Part shown: positions 40,281 to 48,017 of the stretch, in pieces | Numbering within the stretch: the stretch's first letter is position 1 | How the letters are laid out: every line of letters begins with the position of its first letter | Virus record (IMG/VR): IMGVR_UViG_3300018045_000005 | Coordinates: 1-53,304 of that record | DNA length: 53,304 nt | Reading direction: 5' to 3' (one strand) | From: a virus | Translations under genes and position numbers: made by a program | Notes under the pieces: generated by a model | What the model was told of the DNA's origin: nothing | Database searches by the model: none | Seen by the model: the letters and a program-made list of their open reading frames with translations, nothing else

Positions 40281-40943
40281 TACTAAGTTTCTCCACCAGT
40301 TCTAACCATTCCTTGTGACCATCTTTATCAAGTAAAGCACCAACGGCTTTTTGAGTTACAAAACCTTGCGTAATTAACACTTGGTTTTGAATTTTCTTAA
40401 TTATAGATGATTCAAGCCATAGAAGCCACAATGGATATTCTCTAGCAAGAGGGTGACCATTCATCAAACATAAGCTTACACTCGTCTTTAATGAAATAGT
40501 CCAATGTTCAGTTATAGATTCTCTGTCGCTTTCGTCAGTTCTGTCGTCGCACTCGTCAACATCCCTACTACTAACTGTAGATACTTTCCCACACTGCCCG
40601 ATTCACTAAATGTCAAAGTAGCAATTTCTTTCAAAATGATAGTTTGGGCAGAGAGTGTCATGTCATTGACAACCCCTTTAGCATCAGGATCATTGGCAGA
40701 GTACGCAATAATTGAAGCAATCAAATCAGGTGACTCGGATACTAACTCGGTGACAATAGAAGTCATATCAACATTTTCACCTTTGTTAAATAAAGTCTTA
40801 CCTTTATCAATCAAACGTTCAAGCTGTTCGGGGTCTTCAGTGAAAATCTGAACAACATCGCTGTAAGATAACCCACGGAATTCAATAGAATCGTCACCCA
40901 CTGGGTATTTATAAACTGGTAATTTTAAATCTGAAAGTTTCAT
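40270..40943 (-). CDS. Tail assembly chaperone GT fusion (programmed -1 frameshift product)
   Basis: Ribosomes read the G frame from ATG 40943 to the slippery heptamer GGGAAAG (minus-strand bases 40590-40584, codons G GGA AAG). A -1 slip then continues in an ORF open without stop to TAA 40272-40270. The fusion would have 120 + 104 = 224 residues; the T part holds HWTISLKTSVSLCLMNGHPLARE. This mirrors lambda gpG/gpGT, whose slippery site has the same sequence. The fusion acts with the short G form to load tail tube subunits onto the tape measure. The T part alone (40464-40270) has no good start. Confidence 0.85.
40512..40943 (-). CDS. Tail assembly chaperone (gpG-like)
   Basis: The product has 143 residues. 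Opens KLPVYKYPVGDDSIEFRGLSYSDVVQIF, typical of the G-type chaperone; the C-terminus contains GSVGKYLQLVVG, where the slippery site lies. Stop TAA at 40514-40512. Made in excess of the GT fusion, which sets the ratio for tail assembly. Confidence 0.82.
   Translation of the reverse strand: MKLSDLKLPVYKYPVGDDSIEFRGLSYSDVVQIFTEDPEQLERLIDKGKTLFNKGENVDMTSIVTELVSESPDLIASIIAYSANDPDAKGVVNDMTLSAQTIILKEIATLTFSESGSVGKYLQLVVGMLTSATTELTKATENL
40584..40590 (-). promoter_or_regulatory. GGGAAAG slippery heptamer (-1 frameshift site)
   Basis: GTG GGA AAG in the G frame gives the heptamer G GGA AAG, identical to the lambda G-T site and in the correct phase. The -1 frame is open from here to 40270. Confidence 0.85.
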
Positions 40944-40967
40944 ATTGCGTTCTCCTTAACAATATTA

Positions 40968-41759
40968 TTAAGCTGGGTTATAAGGTCTACCATCAACAAT
41001 GATAGCAGGGGTGTTAATATCTAGTTCTATAATTTCGATACCGAAAGCTAACTGTTGCCATTCATCACCTTTAAGTGACTGGTCACCGTTTGGTGTAATT
41101 TTAACAGAAGCCATATAATAATCACGTTGCGGACCAGTAGCGTTATATGAAATAAATCGTAACGCACCTTCAACTTCGTTATTTTTAGATGAAATAATCT
41201 GATCACGTGTGTAACTAGCTTCAGTGTAATCAGCAGTCAATACAGTACCATCAACAATAGCGCCACCAGGCACAATGTAGATACGACCCATCGCTAAATC
41301 AACGGTATAATCATCACCTACGGTAAAGACAGTCGCACCTTCTTTAATAGTTACAGCACTTACGTTACGAGCACCAGTGTCATTATTAGCAAGGTCTTGA
41401 CCTAACTGGTAATAACGATCTTGTATAACAGCACCAATAGCGTAATCAACGACAGCACCACCAGTAACCGTTAAAGCATTTTCATCACCTAACATAAATA
41501 GAGCAACGTTAGGAACACTGATATTATCAGTCGTCAATGAAGCGTTACGTAAGATTTCCATAAGAACAGTTTCATCTTTGGTACGTAAACCTTCTTCCAT
41601 ACCGTAATGGTCTAATGTTTCAGAAGTAACGTTTAGTGAAAAAGCCGACGTACTACCAAAGTAACGCTCACCAGTTAAATTACCGCCAACACGAGGGTCA
41701 AAATATATTTTACCACGCCCTAGACTGTAATTGTTTTCTTGAGTTGTTGTTTGAGCCAT
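40968..41759 (-). CDS. Major tail tube protein
   Basis: The product has 263 residues. YSLGRGKIYFDPRVGGNLTGERYFGSTSAFSLNVTSETLDHYGMEEGLRTKDETV is typical of the phage tube protein family whose monomers stack as hexamer rings. Ig-like or insertion segments are rich in Thr/Val. Directly upstream of the G gene as expected. Confidence 0.88.
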   Translation of the reverse strand: MAQTTTQENNYSLGRGKIYFDPRVGGNLTGERYFGSTSAFSLNVTSETLDHYGMEEGLRTKDETVLMEILRNASLTTDNISVPNVALFMLGDENALTVTGGAVVDYAIGAVIQDRYYQLGQDLANNDTGARNVSAVTIKEGATVFTVGDDYTVDLAMGRIYIVPGGAIVDGTVLTADYTEASYTRDQIISSKNNEVEGALRFISYNATGPQRDYYMASVKITPNGDQSLKGDEWQQLAFGIEIIELDINTPAIIVDGRPYNPA

Positions 41760-41801
41760 CTCAAAATCTCCAATATCACAAGTTAAAAAGTAAAACCTTC
41801 A

Positions 41802-42326
41802 TCACGGTAAAGCGTAAGGGTCTTTTATGTTTTCTAAAATACCCAACTTGACGGGTAACCAGAAATAAGAAGCATCAGGTGAAATCTGTGCATCAGGCGG
41901 TCTCACCAAACCACTTGCGACGATTATATCACTGACTAAACCATTACCACCACTATTGTAGTTTTTCATTAGAAAAAATGACGAGTTCATATCCATTAAC
42001 ATAGATAATGACTTCTTCACTTCCGCTAATAACAAGTGTGATGATAACGAAGGGTCTTGATCATCATAGATAGGTGAACGGTTATAAACCCACCCTTGAA
42101 TGAAATATAATTTATTCTCTTTACGAACATTACCTGTACCAGCGTGATCAGGCATTGTCTCCAAATCAGGTGCTTGTAAGATACTAATCATAGTATCAGG
42201 ATCACCATGTCCAAATCTTTCACGGCCTATAAATACATCCTCACCCACGGTTGTTTCGGAAGGTAAGGTATTTACAAGGTGTTGACGTAATGATTTCTCA
42301 ACCGTCATTAAATAACTATCAGCCAT
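41802..42326 (-). CDS. Tail terminator-like protein (lambda gpU position)
   Basis: The product has 174 residues. LRQHLVNTLPSETTVGEDVFIGRERFGHGDP and FIQGWVYNRSPIYDDQDPSL fit small alpha/beta tail-completion proteins; ILENIKDPYALP at the C-terminus. Position between the Z-like gene and the tube protein gene suggests it caps the tail. Overlaps the Z-like gene by 8 bases. Confidence 0.7.
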   Translation of the reverse strand: MADSYLMTVEKSLRQHLVNTLPSETTVGEDVFIGRERFGHGDPDTMISILQAPDLETMPDHAGTGNVRKENKLYFIQGWVYNRSPIYDDQDPSLSSHLLLAEVKKSLSMLMDMNSSFFLMKNYNSGGNGLVSDIIVASGLVRPPDAQISPDASYFWLPVKLGILENIKDPYALP

Positions 42327-42915
42327 TTAACAATCTCCCAAAATGAGCATTGAATCTAATGTTTAACTGACTCGATATGTCAGCCTGAATATAGTCATTA
42401 TTCTCAATAACTTGATTCATAATCTGAGAAACACTCGGTCCGTAAAGTAAGAATAAACCTTTATGTTTTAATTTTATAGCACCTTTTGAGAAAGGGTGAA
42501 CATTAGGGTTACCTTTAACACGATGTGCTAAACCTATATTACCCGATCCAAGATTCATTAAAAATGCACCAGTTAATGTTCTAGGTGTACCTGGCGTTAT
42601 AGATAACGAAACTCGTTGACCACGTTGGGGTGTCTTAGTTAAGAAACGTGCCAATGAAGTACCTCTCATACGAGCGTTAATAGAAGCTGTAAGATCACCT
42701 CTAGTAGCCTTTCTACTCACTCTCAACCGACCACTTTTCTGATCACCGATATAACTTGACGACAAGGTTGTACGCTTCATCATGTCTTGTTTAAGACGGG
42801 AATGACCCATACCTACGGTGTCATTAATAGCCATTACCGCGGCTTGATTAATACTCTCACCGTAGCTATCAGCTAACTTATCAAAATCAGGTATTGATAC
42901 GGTGTCTAAAATCAT
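42319..42915 (-). CDS. Minor tail protein Z-like (GPZ)
   Basis: The product has 198 residues. AVMAINDTVGMGHSRLKQDMMKRTTLSSSYIG and LRVSRKATRGDLTASINARMRGTSLARF match the lambda gpZ family, which links the tail to the head. The middle is basic, in line with contact to DNA or the head vertex. Overlaps the upstream gene by 4 bases. Confidence 0.78.
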   Translation of the reverse strand: MILDTVSIPDFDKLADSYGESINQAAVMAINDTVGMGHSRLKQDMMKRTTLSSSYIGDQKSGRLRVSRKATRGDLTASINARMRGTSLARFLTKTPQRGQRVSLSITPGTPRTLTGAFLMNLGSGNIGLAHRVKGNPNVHPFSKGAIKLKHKGLFLLYGPSVSQIMNQVIENNDYIQADISSQLNIRFNAHFGRLLNG

Positions 42916-43235
42916 AGTAGAACCATCTCACACTTGATATAACCCCTGATAGGTTTTAGTACATTAGTTATTTTATACTCTTCACCACTGTCGAAAGTAA
43001 CAATAGCGTTACGCTTCGGTGTGACCTCACTGAGATCAAATACAAAATAAATAACAGACTCGTTACGTTTACCCCAAGAATCTTCAATGGCACCCACGTC
43101 TTCAGGTTCATCAAAATTCTGACGTACATTAATTGATAAAGGTGATTCAAGATCAACAAAAGTATAAACCGCACTCAGTGAGAACGCAGAATGGATACGC
43201 TTTTTACTTTTGTTTCTAATATCTTGAATCGCCAT
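42912..43235 (-). CDS. Head-tail joining protein (lambda gpFII position)
   Basis: The product has 107 residues and is beta-rich (SAVYTFVDLESPLSINVRQNF, SVIYFVFDLSEVTPKRNAIVTFDSGEEYKITNVL), typical of the small head-closure proteins. Position between the FI-like and Z-like genes supports the role. Named by synteny with moderate confidence. Confidence 0.68.
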   Translation of the reverse strand: MAIQDIRNKSKKRIHSAFSLSAVYTFVDLESPLSINVRQNFDEPEDVGAIEDSWGKRNESVIYFVFDLSEVTPKRNAIVTFDSGEEYKITNVLKPIRGYIKCEMVLL

Positions 43236-43244
43236 GATTTAACC

Positions 43245-43538
43245 TTATTCAGCCGATGTTCTGCGTCTACGACGTGTTTTAGGTTTTGTTTCTTCAGTTA
43301 CTTCATTAGTATCTTTAGCTACTTCAGTTACTTCATTAGTATCTTTAGCTACTTCAGTTACTTCTTCAGACGATTCAGTATCCTCAATAACATTAGTTTC
43401 TGCAACTTCCAAAGCGTTGTTTTTATCTAAATCAAGAATCTCATCTTTAGTAAAATCAAATTCATGACCAGGTTTAACAGTAACCTGTTCACCTTTTCGG
43501 ATAACTCGGATAGAGTTTTTTGCAATACGTTTAGTCAT
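43245..43538 (-). CDS. Small head protein with repeat linker (lambda gpFI position)
   Basis: The product has 97 residues. The N-terminal 50 residues (IRVIRKGEQVTVKPGHEFDFTKDEILDLDKNN) form a small domain; the rest is acidic and repetitive (EVTEVAKDTN copies), then a basic end KTRRRRRTS. A 30-bp direct repeat (two full copies at 43293-43352, plus a partial third) encodes the linker, so its length probably varies between related phages. Confidence 0.65.
   Translation of the reverse strand: MTKRIAKNSIRVIRKGEQVTVKPGHEFDFTKDEILDLDKNNALEVAETNVIEDTESSEEVTEVAKDTNEVTEVAKDTNEVTEETKPKTRRRRRTSAE
43293..43364 (-). repeat. 30-bp tandem repeat in the head-protein gene
   Basis: Copies at 43293-43322 and 43323-43352, then a partial third to 43364. 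On the minus strand it encodes VAKDTNEVTE. Confidence 0.9.
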
Positions 43539-43567
43539 TATCGTTCTCCTTCGTGACTAAAATGAAA

Positions 43568-43587
43568 GACCACCCGCTAAGGTGGTC
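43568..43587 (-). terminator. Hairpin after the capsid gene, weak terminator or attenuator
   Basis: GACCACC (43568-43574), 6-base loop, GGTGGTC (43581-43587). On the minus strand it is followed by TTTCATTTT. It sits 14 bases after the capsid stop and could cut downstream transcription or stabilise the capsid mRNA. Confidence 0.72.
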
Positions 43588-43600
43588 GATATATCAAACC

Positions 43601-44620
43601 TTAAAGTACAGTCGCAGTGAATGTAGCATTAGGGTTTGTTGGAACCATCAGAGGTGCCGATTGAGTCATAGTGTAGACCACTGAAGGGTCTTGCTGTAAC
43701 CACATCTTCGGGAACATCTCAACAGCTTGCATACTAGCCGCATCTTGAATTGCACCGAAACAACGTACACCTTGTACACCGCTAGATGTAAGAGCGATAG
43801 TACCAGCTTCCATTACAGGAACAGTAACACCTTGGTAATTTTCGTAAAGTTCATTATAAACCCACACTTCCAAGATAGCGCCTAGACGACCTTTATACTG
43901 AACAGGCATCCCGTTACCTACTGCTAAATCTAAACTCGCTGTTTGACCAGCCATTTTAGTATCTAGTAAAGCTTTAACTTCAGCATCCTTAGACATGATC
44001 TTCCATACCGAAGGTGTCACTGTCAAACGATCAGGAGCGAAACCAGATAACTCTTGAGTTTGATTAACCCAATCTTCAACATCGTCAACGATAGAAACAC
44101 CAGCTTCACCCCATTTAGAGCCTACAGCTAACGTTACTGTTTGACCAGCATCACGTCCAAAATCAACCACTGTCGTAGGGTAGTTATCACCAGAAACAGT
44201 GGCAGTACCTTTAAGTACAGCTTCAGAAGCCATAACTTCAAGACGACGATTAATCATCTCTTTTTCCATACGCATATTCTCACCAACAGCCGCGTTAAGA
44301 CGTTGCGCAGTGGATAAAGTACCACCAATGTCTTCACCAGCTAAACGCTTAAACTGTTTATTAGGATTAACAACATGTTTAGGTTTAACATAAGCTGGTG
44401 TAAAGCGATTAGTTGTATAACCCTGTTCCGTCATGATCTTACCTTGAGAGGTAGGAGCAACGAAAGGTGCTAGACGACGACCACCTTCAACTTTATCAAA
44501 ATCAATGTGTTCAGTATCAAAAGTCTGAACCATTGGGAAAAGTAAAGCTAACCAGTAGTTTGATACAGGTTTAATGTTACGTTGTACCGCCATAAGGGTA
44601 GTAGTATCGTAAATATTCAT
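43601..44620 (-). CDS. Major capsid protein (lambda gpE family)
   Basis: The product has 339 residues. PVSNYWLALLFPMVQTFDTEHIDFDKVEGGRRLAPFVAP, then ERMGG-type REVAEDIGG (RLAGEDIGGTLS) and a C-terminal PLMVPTNPNATFTATVL match the lambda gpE HK97-fold capsid family. It forms the icosahedral shell. Good ribosome site (AAAGGAAT). Directly after the decoration gene as in lambda. Confidence 0.94.
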   Translation of the reverse strand: MNIYDTTTLMAVQRNIKPVSNYWLALLFPMVQTFDTEHIDFDKVEGGRRLAPFVAPTSQGKIMTEQGYTTNRFTPAYVKPKHVVNPNKQFKRLAGEDIGGTLSTAQRLNAAVGENMRMEKEMINRRLEVMASEAVLKGTATVSGDNYPTTVVDFGRDAGQTVTLAVGSKWGEAGVSIVDDVEDWVNQTQELSGFAPDRLTVTPSVWKIMSKDAEVKALLDTKMAGQTASLDLAVGNGMPVQYKGRLGAILEVWVYNELYENYQGVTVPVMEAGTIALTSSGVQGVRCFGAIQDAASMQAVEMFPKMWLQQDPSVVYTMTQSAPLMVPTNPNATFTATVL

Positions 44621-44637
44621 TGTAAATATTCCTTTAA

Positions 44638-45012
44638 TTAACCGCTATAAGCAGGTGTTGTTAGTACGATGTTTGATCCGGTGAAAGCTACCGCTTTATG
44701 AACATCAGTGAAAGACGCATCCCACACTAACTTAGCTGGGTCAAATACACCACCTACGTAAGCAGGTGCAGATACAGCACCACCAGAAGCATCAACAGCT
44801 TCAGTTAAGATTGCAACAGGAACTTGAGAACCATCAGTAGCAGTCTGAACAGATTGAATATATTCACCTGTAGTTGTTACTTGACCTAACACCGTCAATG
44901 CCGCTAAAGCACCCGTCGTGATAGTCAATGAATTGGTTACAAGATCAGCTTCACCAGAAATATGCTCAGATACAGCCTGAGTGAAGGTTTCGTTAGAGGC
45001 TAGTTTAGTCAT
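44638..45012 (-). CDS. Head decoration protein (gpD-like)
   Basis: The product has 124 residues. ITTGALAALTVLGQVTTTGEYIQS and SQVPVAILTEAVDASGG fit the small trimeric decoration proteins that stabilise lambda-like heads. It lies between the protease/scaffold and capsid genes exactly as in lambda. Confidence 0.85.
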   Translation of the reverse strand: MTKLASNETFTQAVSEHISGEADLVTNSLTITTGALAALTVLGQVTTTGEYIQSVQTATDGSQVPVAILTEAVDASGGAVSAPAYVGGVFDPAKLVWDASFTDVHKAVAFTGSNIVLTTPAYSG

Positions 45013-45023
45013 GCCAATACTCC

Positions 45024-45422
45024 TTATTTAACGCCAGTGGCAGTGTTGAGATCAGCTAAGATCGAATCAGAGTCAGACATTCCAGTGTCACCTGCTGAAT
45101 CTTCAGCTTCAATGTTAGGGTTACCTGTCGCATCCATAGCGGCACCAAAACCCTGAGAGTCATCTTCAGCCTTAACAGTTTCGGTAGCTGAATTACCTAG
45201 AATACCGATAGCGGCTTCAACACTCATATCAGTATCATACGCTAAATGAGCCGCCAAAGTAGAACGATCATTAGCTTCATCAGAACCCATGATTGCTTTA
45301 ATTCGGTTACGCTCATTAACAGCACCTTCTTGTTTCATAGCTGTTGCATCAACAACCACTTCGACCGTAGCACCTTCAGGTGTGGAAGCCTTATCTTCTT
45401 GCTTTTGTGTATTGGCACTCAT
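45024..45422 (-). CDS. Capsid scaffold, nested in-frame within the protease (Nu3-like)
   Basis: An internal ATG 45422-45420 has a strong ribosome site (GGAGGT, 6 bases upstream) and would give 132 residues identical to the protease C-terminus: MSANTQKQEDKASTPEGATVEVVV, then an acidic helical region. Lambda makes gpNu3 the same way inside gpC. The product would guide capsid assembly and then be cleaved. Confidence 0.78.
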   Translation of the reverse strand: MSANTQKQEDKASTPEGATVEVVVDATAMKQEGAVNERNRIKAIMGSDEANDRSTLAAHLAYDTDMSVEAAIGILGNSATETVKAEDDSQGFGAAMDATGNPNIEAEDSAGDTGMSDSDSILADLNTATGVK

Positions 45423-46226
45423 ACCGATACCTCCGTTATTATCATTTAACAATTTATCCGCAAACATAGCGTATGCTTCCACGGGAGCCATAACCATGTC
45501 AACTAACCCAACTTCAACAGCACTGTCAGCATCGTACAGTCCAGCCTTAGTATCTCTTACAACCGAAGCTTCGATATTTCTACCATCAGCTACAGCATCA
45601 ACAAATAGATTATATGATTTATCTAATCTGCCTTCAATTCGTTTTTGTGCGGCTTCACTCAAAGCTTCAAACGGGTTACCATCAACTTTGAATTCACCGG
45701 AGTATAACATTTTAACTTCATAACCTGCATCTTCATACGCTTTCGACATATTAACATGCATTGTAACCACACCGATACTACCGACACCGCCAGCTTTAGG
45801 AACAGTAATCATATTAGCGGCTGAAGCTAATAGGTATGCGGCTGAATAAGCTGAAGCATCTACAATGGCGATATTCGGTTTAGTCATCGCTTTAATACGA
45901 TCTGATGACTCAAACGCACCGTTGACCATACCACCACCGGACTGAATATCAAAAACTACACCGTCGATAGTATCATCAGCTTCAGCCGCATCGATAGCCG
46001 CATTAATGAAATCATAACCAGTATAGTAACCGTTGATATGAAAATTACTACGGTGTGCTAAATACCCGTGAATCGGGATGATAGCAATGTTAACACCTGT
46101 CTCAAACGATTCAACAGTGTACGTAGTCAAAGCTTGACTCATATCAATATTCTGTAGAATATCATCCACTGACGAAGCATATTCTGGTGCTAATAAAGCA
46201 ATCTGATTATTTACTTTAGGTTGCAT
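45024..46226 (-). CDS. S49-family capsid maturation protease fused to scaffold (lambda gpC-like)
   Basis: I chose ATG 46226 (AAGAGGA eight bases upstream), giving 400 residues; an upstream ATG at 46259 lies within the portal gene. DIQSGGGMVNGAF, then DASAYSAAYLLASAA (catalytic Ser near 128) and GEFKVDGNPFEALSE (catalytic Lys near 180) define the SppA-type protease with Ser-Lys dyad. The last 132 residues are the scaffold, made alone from an internal start. Confidence 0.92.
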   Translation of the reverse strand: MQPKVNNQIALLAPEYASSVDDILQNIDMSQALTTYTVESFETGVNIAIIPIHGYLAHRSNFHINGYYTGYDFINAAIDAAEADDTIDGVVFDIQSGGGMVNGAFESSDRIKAMTKPNIAIVDASAYSAAYLLASAANMITVPKAGGVGSIGVVTMHVNMSKAYEDAGYEVKMLYSGEFKVDGNPFEALSEAAQKRIEGRLDKSYNLFVDAVADGRNIEASVVRDTKAGLYDADSAVEVGLVDMVMAPVEAYAMFADKLLNDNNGGIGMSANTQKQEDKASTPEGATVEVVVDATAMKQEGAVNERNRIKAIMGSDEANDRSTLAAHLAYDTDMSVEAAIGILGNSATETVKAEDDSQGFGAAMDATGNPNIEAEDSAGDTGMSDSDSILADLNTATGVK

Positions 46227-47808
46227 CTGGTAATTCCTCTTTAGGATCATTGATACCACTTACGATAATGATACCTTTATCTTCGATAATTTTTTGTTCG
46301 CGTTCAAGCTGGGCGAAAATGTCTCTAAAGTCATTACCCAACTTAGCTGATTCGATTTCATAAGTAGATAGACCACCTTGAATTCGCATTAGAGCGGCTT
46401 TAGTTTCTTTCAATGGATCAATTTGAGCATCAGACGCACCGATCCAAGTACAACCTGTCAAGGCATCTTTGATAAGACCTTGATAAAAATCTTTAGTCTT
46501 GAAACCAGAAGGTAGTAATAAACCACCGCTATGCAACTTCTCTTCAAACCAAAGTTGGTAAATGATCGTAGCGAAAGGATCAGCAAACATTTTCTTACGA
46601 GCCTTCATGTGCTTACCAGTTTCACCAATAGCCGCACGAGCAGAAGAGTAGTTAGTTTGAGTGAAATCTTTAGCGAACTGTTCATAACTTAACCCTAAAG
46701 GTGCCGCTACATGACGTAATAACGATTGTTCAAAGTTATCGCCAACACCACCTGGTTCACTCGCGTTCTGAAGATGTAATTTTTGACCAGGCCATAAATG
46801 AGGGATTCTAGCACCATCGATATTAATGTTATTAGAACTACCCATGTAAGCCGCCACTTGAGCCATATAGTCACTAGCGGCAGTGCTTTCACTACCAGCA
46901 CCTAACTGTTCATACGTTGCGGCAGGGGGTAATTCAGACTCAATGGTGGCGGCAAAAGTAGCGTTCATAACAGCATTTTGCAAGACGACATCTTTATACT
47001 TTTTAGTCATCTTCATTTCTTTAAGAGCCGCAACGATAGGTGCTACTGCTCTCGTCTGAGACGCTCTATTCTGCTCATATAAATGAATGACTTGACGACG
47101 ACCCCAAGGCTTACGAGTAGCAATTCTCTTCCATTTATAAGCGTCGGCACCGATCATCCCATCAGAAGCGTGTGATGTACGAATATGGTGATGAGTGGCG
47201 GCACCGTATCGATCTTTCTCAACACCCGCTATTAAACGAGGGCTATCAGATACACCATTAGGGTTACTCAAACGATCAACATCAATCATTTGAATAGCGG
47301 TGTTCATTGGTCTGCCGCCAGTTTTAATCCACTCAGCAGTTGCTAAAATTTCACCACTGAAGGTCGATGTACCCACACCTAATCTGATTAAGTCAGTGAA
47401 ACTATTTACTCTTTGAGCATCAATCCAGTTATCAGGACTTTCACCCCATAAAGTGAATTCAGTCTCAACCATCTCTTGAAATTCGATTAACCATGATTCA
47501 TCAAACGCTTTATTAAAACGCTTTAGATAATCTAACTTAGGTTTAACGTTCAGAGTGAATTGAGAACCGACGATACTATCTTTATGAGTATCAATCGCAC
47601 CAGCAACATAACCATCATTACGCATTAAATCTCTTGCACGAGAGTCAATAATAATTTTATCACCGGATAATTCACGGTCTGCTGACATACTAGGTGGTTG
47701 CCAAAGTGCGATTTCTTGAGATGTACGACTAGCACCTTCATAGGCACCACCGACCATCTCTTTCACTTCACCAGATGTTGTAATTTTGAAATGAGGTTTA
47801 GTAGACAT
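46216..47808 (-). CDS. Portal protein (lambda gpB-type)
   Basis: The product has 530 residues. RDLMRNDGYVAGAIDTHKDSIVGSQF and RVNSFTDLIRLGVGTSTFSGEILATAEW are typical of the lambda-type portal family; ARAAIGETGKHMKARKKMFADPF near 400. It forms the dodecameric ring through which DNA enters. Overlaps the protease by 11 bases and gpW by 1 base. Confidence 0.92.
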   Translation of the reverse strand: MSTKPHFKITTSGEVKEMVGGAYEGASRTSQEIALWQPPSMSADRELSGDKIIIDSRARDLMRNDGYVAGAIDTHKDSIVGSQFTLNVKPKLDYLKRFNKAFDESWLIEFQEMVETEFTLWGESPDNWIDAQRVNSFTDLIRLGVGTSTFSGEILATAEWIKTGGRPMNTAIQMIDVDRLSNPNGVSDSPRLIAGVEKDRYGAATHHHIRTSHASDGMIGADAYKWKRIATRKPWGRRQVIHLYEQNRASQTRAVAPIVAALKEMKMTKKYKDVVLQNAVMNATFAATIESELPPAATYEQLGAGSESTAASDYMAQVAAYMGSSNNINIDGARIPHLWPGQKLHLQNASEPGGVGDNFEQSLLRHVAAPLGLSYEQFAKDFTQTNYSSARAAIGETGKHMKARKKMFADPFATIIYQLWFEEKLHSGGLLLPSGFKTKDFYQGLIKDALTGCTWIGASDAQIDPLKETKAALMRIQGGLSTYEIESAKLGNDFRDIFAQLEREQKIIEDKGIIIVSGINDPKEELPDAT

Positions 47809-48017
47809 TAAAAGAAACCTTTTAAAGCACCAGGATGTGAACTGGTGGAATTAATACTAGCTTCTAAAGAACTAATATATTGTTGGAGACGAAAAGCAGT
47901 GGTTGAATTATACTCAACTCTTTCACCGTTTTGATCAACATACACTTTAGCTTTTTGACCTGTCATCAATAAATGATATTCAGTTTTAGCTTCCTGTAAT
48001 TGTTCCAATAAAGTCAT
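47808..48017 (-). CDS. gpW-like head completion protein
   Basis: The product has 69 residues. LLEQLQEAKTEYHLLMTGQKAKVYVDQNGERVEYNSTTAFRLQQYISSLEASI is a clear gpW family sequence. It joins the portal after packaging and gives the site for tail attachment. Single base overlaps with both neighbours. Confidence 0.9.
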   Translation of the reverse strand: MTLLEQLQEAKTEYHLLMTGQKAKVYVDQNGERVEYNSTTAFRLQQYISSLEASINSTSSHPGALKGFF

